Below, in pieces: positions 27,013-35,797 of a stretch of DNA of 64,000 nt. The position numbers and the translations under genes are program-made. The stretch covers positions 2,179,501 to 2,243,500 of the forward strand of contig NZ_QBKA01000002.1 in NCBI RefSeq assembly GCF_003340475.1, in the 5' to 3' direction. The stretch comes from Alteripontixanthobacter maritimus. GTDB taxonomy: Bacteria > Pseudomonadota > Alphaproteobacteria > Sphingomonadales > Sphingomonadaceae. Within the stretch, counting starts at the first letter, position 1. Each line of letters opens with the position of its first letter. The notes under the pieces are model-generated. The model was not told the DNA's origin, made no database searches, and worked only from the letters and a program-made list of their open reading frames with translations.

Positions 27013-27621
27013 ATGTTCAAGGCCGACCTTATCGACAGCGCCACCGCGATGCGTAGCGCAACGGGCGATCCGACCCGTAACCTGGCAGCCTGCCCGGCGC
27101 TGGTTCTGAACGCGGATTACACGCCGTTGTCCTATTATCCCTTGAGCCTGTGGCCGTGGCAGACCGCGATCAAGGCAGTCTTCCTCGACCGGGTGGATAT
27201 CGTGGAATGCTATGACCGGGAAGTGCATTCGCCCACGCTGGACATGCAGGTGCCCAGCGTGATCGCGCTGCGGCAATACGTCAAACCGAGCGAATTTCCC
27301 GCCTTCACCCGCTTCAACCTGTTCCTGCGCGACCGGTTCGCCTGCCAATATTGCGGCAGTCCGGACCACTTGACGTTCGACCATGTCGTCCCGCGCCGCC
27401 TTGGCGGGAAAACGACATGGGAAAACATCGTCGCCGCCTGCGCGCCGTGCAACATGAAGAAAGGCGGGCGCTCCCCCGACAAGGCGAAGATGCACCCCGC
27501 TCTGAAACCGATCCGCCCGACCAGCTGGCAATTGCAGCAACGCGGTCGCAGCTACCCGCCCGGGCACTTGCATGAAACTTGGCGGGACTGGTTGTATTGG
27601 GATGTCGAGCTGGAGGCTTGA
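27013..27621 (+). CDS. HNH endonuclease family protein
   Basis: 202 residues from the ATG at 27013 (MFKADLIDSATAM), with AAGGAGG 14 bases upstream; in-frame TTG/GTG codons from 26968 are alternatives. The nuclease core is at residues 110-160: FACQYCG, LTFDHVVPRRLGGKTTWENIVAAC and PCNMKKGGR, with the two CxxC pairs and the His/Asn of an HNH zinc site. The N-terminal half (LVLNADYTPLSYYPLSLWPW) marks the conserved housekeeping HNH family found through bacteria, whose substrate is unknown. Convergent with the DUF2238 gene. Confidence 0.9.
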   Translation: MFKADLIDSATAMRSATGDPTRNLAACPALVLNADYTPLSYYPLSLWPWQTAIKAVFLDRVDIVECYDREVHSPTLDMQVPSVIALRQYVKPSEFPAFTRFNLFLRDRFACQYCGSPDHLTFDHVVPRRLGGKTTWENIVAACAPCNMKKGGRSPDKAKMHPALKPIRPTSWQLQQRGRSYPPGHLHETWRDWLYWDVELEA

Positions 27622-27625
27622 GCTG

Positions 27626-28255
27626 CTACGTCGCAGCGCGCTCCAGTTCGGCCATCCGGCGGTTGTGAAGCCCCGATAGCGTCAGCAACGCGGTGATTGC
27701 ACCGATCACGCACATCAGCATATCCCACTGTGTGTCCCACTGATCGCCTTGCGTGCCCAGAAATTCGTCCGCACCTTGTCCCAGCGCCATCGCTGCACCG
27801 AATTCCAGCAGTTCGTAGGTAGCACTCACAGCCAGGCAACTAGCGGTTACCAGCACAGCCAATAACGCGCCGGGGCGCAGCCCGCCCCATCGTACCAGCA
27901 ATTCGCGTAGCACGATCGCAGGGACGAACCCCTGTATAAAGTGCCCGAAGCGGTCGTAGGGATTGCGCGCCAGTCCGAGCCAATCCTGCACCTCAAAACC
28001 TATCGGGACGCGGGCATAAGTATATGCGCCGCCAAGCAGCAGGACGAGGCCATGCAGTCCGATCAAAGCTACGGCCAACACAGTGAGCGGAAAACGCTGC
28101 GCTGTCAGCCACAGGATCGGTATTGCAATAAGGACTGGTGCCACCTCCATCCACCATGTCGCACGGTCATACGGGTCCCACCCCGATGCGACGAGGCCGA
28201 TCAGCCACGCAATGCTGACGGCAATAAGAACAAGGCGCGAACCGGATTTTGTCAT
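27626..28255 (-). CDS. DUF2238 (YjdF-type) inner membrane protein
   Basis: 209 residues with about six membrane segments. The conserved stretch RNPYDRFGHFIQGFVPAIVLRELLVR, together with ATYELLEFGAAMALGQGADEFLGTQGDQWDTQWDM, is characteristic of DUF2238 proteins. Function unknown. The start ATG at 28255 overlaps the kynU stop as ATGA, so it is the last gene of the kynurenine operon; a link to tryptophan or kynurenine handling is only an inference. Confidence 0.85.
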   Translation of the reverse strand: MTKSGSRLVLIAVSIAWLIGLVASGWDPYDRATWWMEVAPVLIAIPILWLTAQRFPLTVLAVALIGLHGLVLLLGGAYTYARVPIGFEVQDWLGLARNPYDRFGHFIQGFVPAIVLRELLVRWGGLRPGALLAVLVTASCLAVSATYELLEFGAAMALGQGADEFLGTQGDQWDTQWDMLMCVIGAITALLTLSGLHNRRMAELERAAT

Positions 28256-29475
28256 GTCACTGCCGCGCGCTTGCGAAATTCGGGTGTATTCCACGCGCCG
28301 GTAGTTACTATCTCCGCCAGCGCTTCAACCGCATTATAAACGTCTTCGTATCGCAGATAAGCAGGTGCGAAGCCGAAGCGCAGTATGTCTGGAGCGCGGA
28401 AGTCTCCGATGATGCCGCGCGCGATCAGGGCCTGGCAGATGGGGTAGGCGTGTTCGTGACGATAGGAGAGCTGGCTGCCGCGCTGCACGGGGTTGTGAGG
28501 GCTGGCCAGTTCGAGATCGGATAGCCGTTCCGCGATGGCGCCGCTTGCAAACTCGCTCAACGCCCGCGATTTGGCGACCAGTGCGCCCATGCCCAGCTCC
28601 GCGATCAGATCGACGCCCACTTCCAGCGCGGCCAGTCCGAGAATCGCAGGCGTTCCGGCCAGCAGCCTGTCCACACCGGGCGCTGGGTCGTAATCGTCGG
28701 AAAATTCGAACGGGGCGCGGTGGCCGAACCAGCCGGTCAGTGGCTGCTGCAAGCCTGCCTGATGGCGCTGGGCGACGTAGGCAAAAGCCGGCGCGCCCGG
28801 CCCACCGTTCAGATATTTATACCCGCAACCGACCGCAAAATCCGCGTTGCAGCCACCCAGGTCTACCGGCACGCCGCCCGTGCTGTGCGACAGATCCCAA
28901 AGGACCAGTGCGCCCGCATCATGTGCAGCCTTGGTCAGCCGCTGCATATCGAGCATCCGCCCGGTCTTGTAATGCACGTGGGTCAGCATCAGCAGCGCGA
29001 CATCATCATCCAACGCCGCCATGATCGCGTCCACATCGGCCAGCCGCCGCCGTGCCAGCCCCTGCGCTTCGAGACCTGCAATCATGTAGATGTCGGTTGG
29101 GAAATTGCCTGGTTCGGACAGGATCACCTTGCGCCCGGGCCGAGCGGCAAGTGCTGCCGAGATCAGCTTGAAAATGTTCACCGAGGTAGTGTCGCAGGCG
29201 ATGACCTCATCCTGCGCTGCCCCAATCAGTGGTGCGAGTTTCGCGCCGACGCGTTGCGAGAGGGTGAACCAGTCCGCCGTATTCCAACTGCGGATCAGCC
29301 CCTCGCCCCATTCCTGCCGCACCACCTGTTCCATCCGCCCCGGCGTCGCCTTGGGCAGCGCGCCCAGCGAATTGCCGTCGAGATAGACCACCCCTTCAGG
29401 CAGGTCGAACAAGTCGCGCGCGTGGCGCAGGGGGTCCGCCGCATCGAGTTCCCGTGCCCGTACAAGATCGGTCAT
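28252..29475 (-). CDS. kynU: Kynureninase
   Basis: PLP enzyme cleaving kynurenine to anthranilate and alanine. The PLP lysine is in GCGYKYLNGGPGAPAF, the cofactor Asp region in LVLWDLSHSTGGVPVDL, and the phosphate-binding part in CDTTSVNIFK. 407 residues from the ATG at 29475 (MTDLVRARELDAADPL), which overlaps the kynB stop by four bases. Third enzyme of the kynA-kynB-kynU order. Confidence 0.95.
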   Translation of the reverse strand: MTDLVRARELDAADPLRHARDLFDLPEGVVYLDGNSLGALPKATPGRMEQVVRQEWGEGLIRSWNTADWFTLSQRVGAKLAPLIGAAQDEVIACDTTSVNIFKLISAALAARPGRKVILSEPGNFPTDIYMIAGLEAQGLARRRLADVDAIMAALDDDVALLMLTHVHYKTGRMLDMQRLTKAAHDAGALVLWDLSHSTGGVPVDLGGCNADFAVGCGYKYLNGGPGAPAFAYVAQRHQAGLQQPLTGWFGHRAPFEFSDDYDPAPGVDRLLAGTPAILGLAALEVGVDLIAELGMGALVAKSRALSEFASGAIAERLSDLELASPHNPVQRGSQLSYRHEHAYPICQALIARGIIGDFRAPDILRFGFAPAYLRYEDVYNAVEALAEIVTTGAWNTPEFRKRAAVT

Positions 29476-30116
29476 GGCAATTCCCGCAGGATTGCTCGGC
29501 ACGGCGCGGCGTCGCCGCCGACCACTTTCAGGGGCAGCGCAATCAGCTCGTACCGGCCTTCCGGCACGTCATCCAGCACCAGCCCTTCCAGGATCCGCAT
29601 GTCGGCTTCCAATACGGCCTTGTGCGCGGCGATGCTCTTGCTGTCCTGCGGATCGACCGACGGCGCATCGGTGCCGATCAGGCGCACGCCCTGCAAGGCC
29701 AGCCATTCGATGGTTTCGGGCGCGATGGCGGTAAAATTGCTGCCCCATTCCTCATGCGGAAAGGAGTCGAACGTGCGGAACAACACGCGATCCGCGCTTT
29801 CGATATGCGGCAGGTCGCCCACGCCCACTTCGCTGCCGGCACCGCGCGCATCGACTACCAGACATTCGCCAATAAACGGCGCGAGGTCCATCGCGGCGGC
29901 ATCGATACCGTCCGCCGCATAGTGCAGCGGCGCGTCGGCATGGCTGCCCGAATGCGTGGTCATGGTGAGTTTCGAGACATTGACGGGGCTGCCATCCTCC
30001 ATCAGCCAGGTCCGCTCCTGCGCCCATTTGGTATCACCCGGCCATACCGGCAAACCGGGGCGCAGCCGCTGAGAAATATCCCAGATGCGGCGTTTGTCGT
30101 CGGTAATCGCGCTCAC
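29472..30116 (-). CDS. kynB: Kynurenine formamidase
   Basis: Hydrolyses N-formylkynurenine to kynurenine and formate. The metal-binding motif THSGSHADAPLHY (His-x-Gly-x-His-x-Asp-x-Pro-x-His) of cyclase-type formamidases is present near residue 50. 214 residues. The start is GTG at 30116, supported by GAGGAA eight bases upstream and by the short gap after kynA. Its stop overlaps kynU. Confidence 0.95.
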   Translation of the reverse strand: MSAITDDKRRIWDISQRLRPGLPVWPGDTKWAQERTWLMEDGSPVNVSKLTMTTHSGSHADAPLHYAADGIDAAAMDLAPFIGECLVVDARGAGSEVGVGDLPHIESADRVLFRTFDSFPHEEWGSNFTAIAPETIEWLALQGVRLIGTDAPSVDPQDSKSIAAHKAVLEADMRILEGLVLDDVPEGRYELIALPLKVVGGDAAPCRAILRELP

Positions 30117-30126
30117 GCCATGTTCC

Positions 30127-30918
30127 TCATAGTGCTGTCCTGACCGAAAGCAGTTCGGGAAAGAATACCTGCTCCAGCACCTTGGCCAGATAGGGCACGC
30201 CCGCGCTGCCGCCGGTGCCGCGTTTGAAGCCGATAATCCGCTCCACCGTCTTCAGATGCCCGAACCGCCAGCGCTGGAAATGGTATTCCAGATCGACCAG
30301 CTTTTCGGCAAGTTCGTACAGGTCCCAATGCTGGTCCGGAGTGCGGTAGATTTTTGCCCATGCCGCTTCCAGTGTGGGTTCGTGCTGCCACGGTGCCGAC
30401 AGGTCGCGCTCCATCGCATGCTGTGCAATGTCGAACCCGCGCCGCGAAAGCAGCCGGGCCGCCTCGTCATACAGGCTGGGCCGGGCCAGTTCCTTGCGCA
30501 AACCTTCCGCCACATCGGGCGTAGCTTCGTGCATCGTCACCATATCGGGATTGCGTCCGCCCAACACGAATTCCATCAGGCGATACTGCGCCGACTGGAA
30601 GCCGGAGGATTGGCCAAGATGCGGGCGCACGAGCGAGTAATCGTGCGGCGTCATCGTGCTCAACACATCCCAGCTGGCAATCAACTGCCCCTGTGCCCGC
30701 GCCACACGCGAAAGCATCTTGAAGGCAGGGCGCAGATCATCTGCCACGATCTGCGCGCGCGCTGCTTCCAGTTCGTGCAGGCACAGCTTCAGCCACAGCT
30801 CGCTCGCCTGATGGACGATGACGAACAGCATTTCGTCATGCGCGTCCGACAGCGGATGCTGCGCCGCCAGCAGCCGGTCGAGATCGAGATAGGAAGCGTA
30901 GGTTATGTCGGAAGGCAT
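30127..30918 (-). CDS. kynA: Tryptophan 2,3-dioxygenase
   Basis: Haem enzyme that opens the indole ring of tryptophan to N-formylkynurenine, the first step of the pathway. N-terminal YASYLDLDRLLAAQHPLSDAHDEMLF and IVHQASELWLKLCLHEL, then SSGFQSAQYRLMEFVLG and GGSAGVPYLAKVLEQVFFPEL are diagnostic. 263 residues. First gene of the kyn operon; no regulator gene is adjacent and no clear operator was found in the 48 bases upstream. Confidence 0.95.
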   Translation of the reverse strand: MPSDITYASYLDLDRLLAAQHPLSDAHDEMLFVIVHQASELWLKLCLHELEAARAQIVADDLRPAFKMLSRVARAQGQLIASWDVLSTMTPHDYSLVRPHLGQSSGFQSAQYRLMEFVLGGRNPDMVTMHEATPDVAEGLRKELARPSLYDEAARLLSRRGFDIAQHAMERDLSAPWQHEPTLEAAWAKIYRTPDQHWDLYELAEKLVDLEYHFQRWRFGHLKTVERIIGFKRGTGGSAGVPYLAKVLEQVFFPELLSVRTAL

Positions 30919-30966
30919 GGTCTGAGCCTATAGGCGCAAATGCGCGTCCAGTGGAACCGGCGCGGC

Positions 30967-31413
30967 TCAGCCTTCGATAATGCGCGTTTCCGGATGGTGC
31001 TTATCGAGATGCTTGCGGATGATACGCAGATTGCGGGTGTTGGACCGGAACACGAGATCCGCCGCGTCGCCCACCAATGGCACCGCGCCAACGGCCGTAT
31101 CGATCGCGATATTGCCGGCCATACGCCATAATTTCCACTTAGGCATACCCAGATTACGGGCCTCCCACACGATATAGGCACCCATCGCGGCGGTCAGAAG
31201 ATCGCCGACAACAGGTATCAAACCCACGATGGAATCAAGGCCGATCGGATAATTCGTACCCGGAATGGTCATGCTGCGTTCGAGCAGTTTCTCCATCGCC
31301 TCCACCCGCTTGCGCACCGAGACAGGATCGTTGCCCGTTGGAATTTCCAGCCGCATCTGCTGCGCCTGCCGGGCATCGGTTTGCCGGTACGGGGTCAACT
31401 TGGGGTCGGTCAC
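30967..31413 (-). CDS. DUF4112 domain protein
   Basis: 148 residues. The core LDSIVGLIPVVGDLLTAAMGAYIVWEARNLG and AVGAVPLVGDAADLVFRSN repeats the I-P-[VL]-V-G-D motif typical of DUF4112, with two weak membrane segments. Function unknown. The start is GTG at 31413 with GAGGAG upstream. It follows the substrate-binding lipoprotein gene by 18 bases. Confidence 0.85.
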   Translation of the reverse strand: MTDPKLTPYRQTDARQAQQMRLEIPTGNDPVSVRKRVEAMEKLLERSMTIPGTNYPIGLDSIVGLIPVVGDLLTAAMGAYIVWEARNLGMPKWKLWRMAGNIAIDTAVGAVPLVGDAADLVFRSNTRNLRIIRKHLDKHHPETRIIEG

Positions 31414-31431
31414 GCGCGTCTCCTCGGCGTT

Positions 31432-32943
31432 CTAGATGGGGCGCAGCGCAAGGGGCGGCAAGGGATGGAAGCTCCAGCGGTTCTCGACGAACCCGTCCAC
31501 CGTACTGCGCACCAGCGACCAGCGGATTGGTGCGCCCAATGGAATGAAGCCGCCATCCTCCAACAGGACCGTCTCGGCCCGCGCCATGAGATCGTTACTG
31601 GCCGCGAGGTCCGGAATGGCAAGACTTTGCTGCACCAGCAGGTCGGCTTCGGGCGAGCACAGCCCGCGGCCCAACGAACAGTGAAACTGGTTGAGAAACC
31701 AGCGTGCATCGCCGTAACGCGCCGTCCGGTCGACCAGAACGAGGTCGGGCCGCGAACTTTCGTCAGCCGCAATAAGGTCGATACCGATTTCATCGAGATC
31801 GGATGCCAGCTCTCGCAGGAGAATATCAGTTCCGGGTCCGGCGGGCATTTGCAGGGTCAGCCTGGGGCGTCCGCCAGTGCCATCATCGTAGATTGCGACA
31901 CGGCGCGCGGCCTCAGCCTGCCTTTGCTCCAGCGAAAGGCCGTCCCACCGCTGCGTGACAGAAATGCCGTCCGGATCCAGCCCGTCCGGTACCAGCCTGG
32001 TGGAAGCCACCCAGCCGTCGATATTGAACGGTTCGAGCAAGGTCTCGCGGTCGATCGCCATTGCAATCGCCTCACGCCGCGCCGGATCGGACAGCAGCCC
32101 GTCGGCGCGTTGCACGCGCAGCCCGAACAGGCCGATTGCCGGATCCAAGCGCACCGTGCCTCGCGCAAGTGGTCCGGTGTCCACCAGCGGCAGGCTGGCA
32201 AGGCGTCCGCCAAGCACCAGATCGACGCCGCCTTCGCCGAACGCGTCGATCGCGGAGCGCGCGTCCATTCCCGATATCGCAACCGGGCGGACCAGTTCCC
32301 GCCAATCCTCGATTTCGGGCAGACCGCGGCGTTCAGGCGGCAGGAGAACGAGTTCGCGAACCATGTCCGCGCGGGAAGCTTGCTGGTTATTACCTGCCGT
32401 AGGGCCTCGTGCAGCAAACATCATCGGCCCAGCGCCGGCCTGTTCGCGCACGAGGCCCAGTTCGGGCTGAGCCAGCAAATGCAGGAAATCGGGCATCGGA
32501 CTGGTCAGACGTATTTCGACCACCCGCTGCGTCATCGCGCGGATTTCGTCTAACTGGGCAAGATCCAGGCCGAGCGATGTTCCTTGCAACGCGGACATGC
32601 TGCGCATCAGCCCTGCCCGCACATCGTCAGCCGTCAGCTTGCGCTCGTCCGGCCATTCGGTGTTTCGCAGACGGAAGAAATAGCTGAGGCCATCGTCGGT
32701 CACGATCCAGCTTTCCGCCAGGGCAGGCACTGTCGCGCCCGCTGCGTCGAGCGCTACCAGGCCTTCGCTCGTGGCGGCCCGCACATGTTGGGCCGGTTGG
32801 CCGATGCGCAGGCCAGCCTGGAAGGGCGCTTCGGCTGCGCCTACGAAAGCAACATTGAGAGCCGCATCCTCCGCAGCACTATCGCACGATACCAACAGCG
32901 CGCCCGCGATCAGGATCAGGATCTGGGGAAAGGTGCGCGGCAT
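31432..32943 (-). CDS. Peptide ABC transporter substrate-binding lipoprotein (orphan)
   Basis: 503 residues. N-terminal signal MPRTFPQILILIAGALLVSC with a lipobox ending at Cys20. The rest follows the SBP_bac_5 (DppA/OppA) pattern: EGLVALDAAGATVPALAESW, KLTADDVRAGLMRSM, and REAIAMAIDRETLL. Such proteins capture peptides or other solutes for an ABC importer, but no permease or ATPase gene is nearby, so it either serves distant partners or has another role. Confidence 0.85.
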   Translation of the reverse strand: MPRTFPQILILIAGALLVSCDSAAEDAALNVAFVGAAEAPFQAGLRIGQPAQHVRAATSEGLVALDAAGATVPALAESWIVTDDGLSYFFRLRNTEWPDERKLTADDVRAGLMRSMSALQGTSLGLDLAQLDEIRAMTQRVVEIRLTSPMPDFLHLLAQPELGLVREQAGAGPMMFAARGPTAGNNQQASRADMVRELVLLPPERRGLPEIEDWRELVRPVAISGMDARSAIDAFGEGGVDLVLGGRLASLPLVDTGPLARGTVRLDPAIGLFGLRVQRADGLLSDPARREAIAMAIDRETLLEPFNIDGWVASTRLVPDGLDPDGISVTQRWDGLSLEQRQAEAARRVAIYDDGTGGRPRLTLQMPAGPGTDILLRELASDLDEIGIDLIAADESSRPDLVLVDRTARYGDARWFLNQFHCSLGRGLCSPEADLLVQQSLAIPDLAASNDLMARAETVLLEDGGFIPLGAPIRWSLVRSTVDGFVENRWSFHPLPPLALRPI

Positions 32944-33039
32944 GAAATGGGAGTAGGTGGCGAACCTGCGCTCCGCAATGGGACGTGTCGCAATGGTCGT
33001 CGAAGAAAATAGCCGACCTGCGGCAATAACGGGTTAAAA

Positions 33040-33417
33040 TTAGAGTTTGCGTATGTTTTTCAATTTATCGGCATCGGATGCCGGATGCGCTATCGGGGTT
33101 CGTACGAACCGTGGGGCAACCGTTTCCGAACTGGTCACGGGCGCGCGGACTTCCTTCGCATCGATCTCATTTGCAAAGGCGATCCCGAAGCGGTTGTCCT
33201 GCACCCATGCCACACTGCCATCGACCTTGCCGACATTGCGCAGTTCAATTTCCAGCTTGGCCCCGCGAACCACCTGCAAATCGCCTTCGGCCATCATGCC
33301 GCCGGACGAAAGGTTGCGAATTTTGACGCGATATGTGTCGTCGGACCCGTCAAAACGCACGTTTGCCATCATAAACAGGCTGTCGCGCGAAAGTGAACGA
33401 GTATCGACCGCTGACAT
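33040..33417 (-). CDS. PilZ domain protein
   Basis: 125 residues, one PilZ domain. The N-terminal RDSLFMMANVRF and RVKIRNLSSGGMMAEGD give the second c-di-GMP motif (D/N-x-S-x-x-G as NLSSGG); the first RxxxR motif is not obvious, so binding is uncertain. A CtrA-like box lies 75-90 bases upstream of its start, suggesting cell-cycle control. Confidence 0.85.
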   Translation of the reverse strand: MSAVDTRSLSRDSLFMMANVRFDGSDDTYRVKIRNLSSGGMMAEGDLQVVRGAKLEIELRNVGKVDGSVAWVQDNRFGIAFANEIDAKEVRAPVTSSETVAPRFVRTPIAHPASDADKLKNIRKL

Positions 33418-33489
33418 GGCTAAACAAGAACCCCAGTTTATCGTTGCATCACCGCTTGCGGCGACCCCGACCTGTTAGCTGGGCAATCG

Positions 33490-33504
33490 ATAAAATAACC
33501 TTAA
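33490..33504 (-). promoter_or_regulatory. Candidate CtrA box upstream of PilZ gene
   Basis: Minus strand TTAA-N7-TTAT, 7 of 8 matches to the CtrA consensus TTAA-N7-TTAA, about 75 bases upstream of the PilZ start at 33417. AT-rich against a GC-rich background. Confidence 0.4.
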
Positions 33505-33548
33505 ACGCCGGAATCGTTCGACGGGGGGTACCTCGAAAAACCTGGCAG

Positions 33549-34037
33549 TCAGACTTCGCGCGAAACCTTCTCACGTCGCTCATGCGCTTCCTGCGCCTCG
33601 ACCGTCATAGTCGCGACGGGCCTCGCGAGCAGCCGCGCCAAGCCGATCGGATCGCCGGTTTTTTCGCAATATCCATAGTCGCCATCGTCGATCCGGCGGA
33701 GTGCGGCGTCGATCTTGGAAATCAGCTTGCGCTGGCGATCACGGGTGCGCAGTTCGATACCCCAATCCGTTTCGCTGGAAGCGCGGTCGTTGGCATCGGC
33801 CTCACGGATCGGTCCGTTCTGCAAGGATTGGAGGGTCGCATTGGCGGCATCATGGATCGAAGCCTTCCATTCTATGAGCAGGCGGCGAAAATAATCGCGC
33901 TGCGCATCCGACATGTATGTTTCCGAAATTGTCGGAACATAGTCGCTTTCATCGCCCTGCCCGGCGGCCACAGACCGGCGCGCATGTTCGAGAATATCGA
34001 TCTCGTCCGAGGTGTCCGGTGGCATCTTGTCTGGCAT
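33549..34037 (-). CDS. dksA: RNA polymerase-binding DksA-type protein
   Basis: Binds the secondary channel of RNA polymerase and, with ppGpp, tunes transcription. 162 residues from the ATG at 34037 (MPDKMPPDTSDEIDIL): coiled-coil region around residues 60-130 with the tip sequence RASSETDWGIELRTRDRQ, then a zinc-finger-like end in which only the first of the four usual cysteines is kept (YGYCEKTGDP, then Thr, Thr and Ala at the other positions). This single-Cys form is known among alphaproteobacterial DksA proteins. Confidence 0.9.
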   Translation of the reverse strand: MPDKMPPDTSDEIDILEHARRSVAAGQGDESDYVPTISETYMSDAQRDYFRRLLIEWKASIHDAANATLQSLQNGPIREADANDRASSETDWGIELRTRDRQRKLISKIDAALRRIDDGDYGYCEKTGDPIGLARLLARPVATMTVEAQEAHERREKVSREV

Positions 34038-34209
34038 CTGACCCGTTTCTTCCCAATTGCTTAAGTCGACAGGATGGAGTGCTGATAGCGGTCTTCCGCT
34101 TATCCGGCAGCCAATTGGCGGGCCTATACGTTTGCGGTCAGCCAGCCGCAAGAGTTACGTTTGCCAAGAACAACATAAGCCATTTGCACGATCCAATCGG
34201 ACGGCCTTG

Positions 34210-34224
34210 TTAACTATTTATTGA
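34210..34224 (+). promoter_or_regulatory. Candidate CtrA box upstream of Sel1-like gene
   Basis: Plus strand TTAA-CTATTTA-TTGA: 7 of 8 matches to TTAA-N7-TTAA, 70 bases upstream of the Sel1-like start at 34294, in the divergent gap with dksA (34038-34293). Nothing else was recognised in that gap. Confidence 0.4.
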
Positions 34225-34293
34225 CCATAAACGTTTTGAACGGACTCCAGAGCAGACGGCAGGTTGGCCGCTGACCAAGGGGGGACCTGAACG

Positions 34294-34623
34294 ATGCAAA
34301 TGACAGCTATCAAGGATACTGCACGAATTCCGGCCAGTATCGAACGTGACGATTTGGCCGTAGCCAATTGCCTCGCTGCGGCGATCGAGGGCGATATTGG
34401 CGCGTATTATGATCTGGGAGTAGCGTATTCGACAGGTAGCCACGGCATAATCTGCGACCTTGTCGAAGCCCATAAGTGGTTCAATCTGGCCGCCGCCAAG
34501 GGGCATGAAGAAGCTGCCTGGTGCCGTGCCGATGTGTCGGACGAGATGACCGCCCGCGAAATTGCCGAAGCCCAGCGTCAGGCCCGCGAATGGCTCAGCT
34601 CAACCGGTCGCGACGCTGCCTGA
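34294..34623 (+). CDS. Sel1-repeat-like small protein
   Basis: 109 residues. The middle reads AAIEGDIGAYYDLGVAYSTGSHGIICDLVEAHKWFNLAAAKGHEEAAW, a Sel1-like repeat (pattern A-x-x-L-G-x-x-Y...A-x-x-W-x-x-x-A-A-x-x-G). Such short helical repeats bind partner proteins; its partner is unknown. No signal peptide, so probably cytoplasmic. Candidate CtrA box upstream. Confidence 0.8.
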   Translation: MQMTAIKDTARIPASIERDDLAVANCLAAAIEGDIGAYYDLGVAYSTGSHGIICDLVEAHKWFNLAAAKGHEEAAWCRADVSDEMTAREIAEAQRQAREWLSSTGRDAA

Positions 34624-34638
34624 ACGAGTTGACCGAAT

Positions 34639-35787
34639 TTACCTATCGCCAAGCTTGAAAGGCGTGCGTCCGGCCAGCAATTCCCGGTCGGCGGCAACAC
34701 CGCGCCGTTCCGCATCGAGGAAATCCGCCACTGCCTGGCGAAAGCCCGGATCGACGAGATAGTGGGCTGAGACTGTTTCTACAGGTTCGTAACCGCGCGC
34801 CATTTTGTGCCCGCCTTGTGCGCCCGCTTCCACCCGGCCCAGCCCGCGCGCGATGGCAGCGTCAATCGCCTGGTAATAGCAAAGCTCGAAATGCAGGAAG
34901 GGCTTGTTCCGGATGCAGCCCCAATACCGGCCATACAGCGCCGATCCACCAATCACGTTCAGCGCGCCGGCAATAGCCTCCCCATCCTCGAACGCCATGA
35001 TCAGCAACAGCCGATCCCCCAGCCGTTCACCCATCAGATCGAAGGCGGCGCGCGTAAGATAGGGCGTACCCCATTTGCGCATTCCGGTATCCTGGTAGAA
35101 CAGCCAGAACGCATCCCAATGTTTCGGCTGAATGGCGTCACCCACCAGATGGCGGATGGTTATTCCATCCTGCGCCGCGGCGCGTTCCTTGCGCAAATCC
35201 TTACGTTTGCGCGATGTCAGGACGGCCAGAAATTCGTCAAAACTGGCGTAACCGCGATTGGTCCAGTGAAACTGAATGTCGCTCCGCAGCAGCCAGCCAT
35301 TATCTGCAAACAAAGCTTGTTGGGCAGGTTCGATGAAAGTGGCGTGAGCGCTGGAGAACCCGTTCTGGACGCACAACGCTTCAGCTGCGCGCAACAGCGC
35401 GGCGGCATGGCTTTCGTCTTCCACAAGCAGACGCGGCCCAGTCGCGGGCGTAAACGGAACCGCGATCTGGAGCTTGGGGTAGTAGTTGCCACCGGCCCGT
35501 TCGAATGCATCGGCCCATGCGTGGTCGAACACGTATTCGCCCTGGCTGTGACCCTTGGCATAGGCTGGCATCGCACCGACCAGATGACCCGCGGCATCTT
35601 CCACCGTAATTGGCAGCGATTGCCACCCGGTGCCCGATCCGACACTGCCGGAATCTTCGAGCGCGGTCAGGAATGCGTGCCCGACGAAAGGATTGTCGGT
35701 GCCGGCCAGCCGGTCCCATTCGGCTGGCGGGATGGCGCCCACACCATCCCTGATCCGTGCCGTCAGCGCCGGTGCCGCATCACTCAC
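34639..35787 (-). CDS. GNAT/FemAB-like acyltransferase (COG3146 family)
   Basis: 382 residues from a GTG at 35787 with AAAGGG upstream, ten bases after the GDPD stop. The family signatures are NPFVGHAFLTALEDSGSVG near the N-terminus, SSAHATFIEP, the central FLAVLTSRKRKDLRKERA, GRYWGC with FHFELCYYQAIDAAI, and the C-terminal GAQGGHKMARGYEPVET. This large GNAT-fold family is related to FemAB-type transferases; substrate unknown. Confidence 0.85.
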   Translation of the reverse strand: MSDAAPALTARIRDGVGAIPPAEWDRLAGTDNPFVGHAFLTALEDSGSVGSGTGWQSLPITVEDAAGHLVGAMPAYAKGHSQGEYVFDHAWADAFERAGGNYYPKLQIAVPFTPATGPRLLVEDESHAAALLRAAEALCVQNGFSSAHATFIEPAQQALFADNGWLLRSDIQFHWTNRGYASFDEFLAVLTSRKRKDLRKERAAAQDGITIRHLVGDAIQPKHWDAFWLFYQDTGMRKWGTPYLTRAAFDLMGERLGDRLLLIMAFEDGEAIAGALNVIGGSALYGRYWGCIRNKPFLHFELCYYQAIDAAIARGLGRVEAGAQGGHKMARGYEPVETVSAHYLVDPGFRQAVADFLDAERRGVAADRELLAGRTPFKLGDR

Positions 35788-35797
35788 GCCAGCCCTT

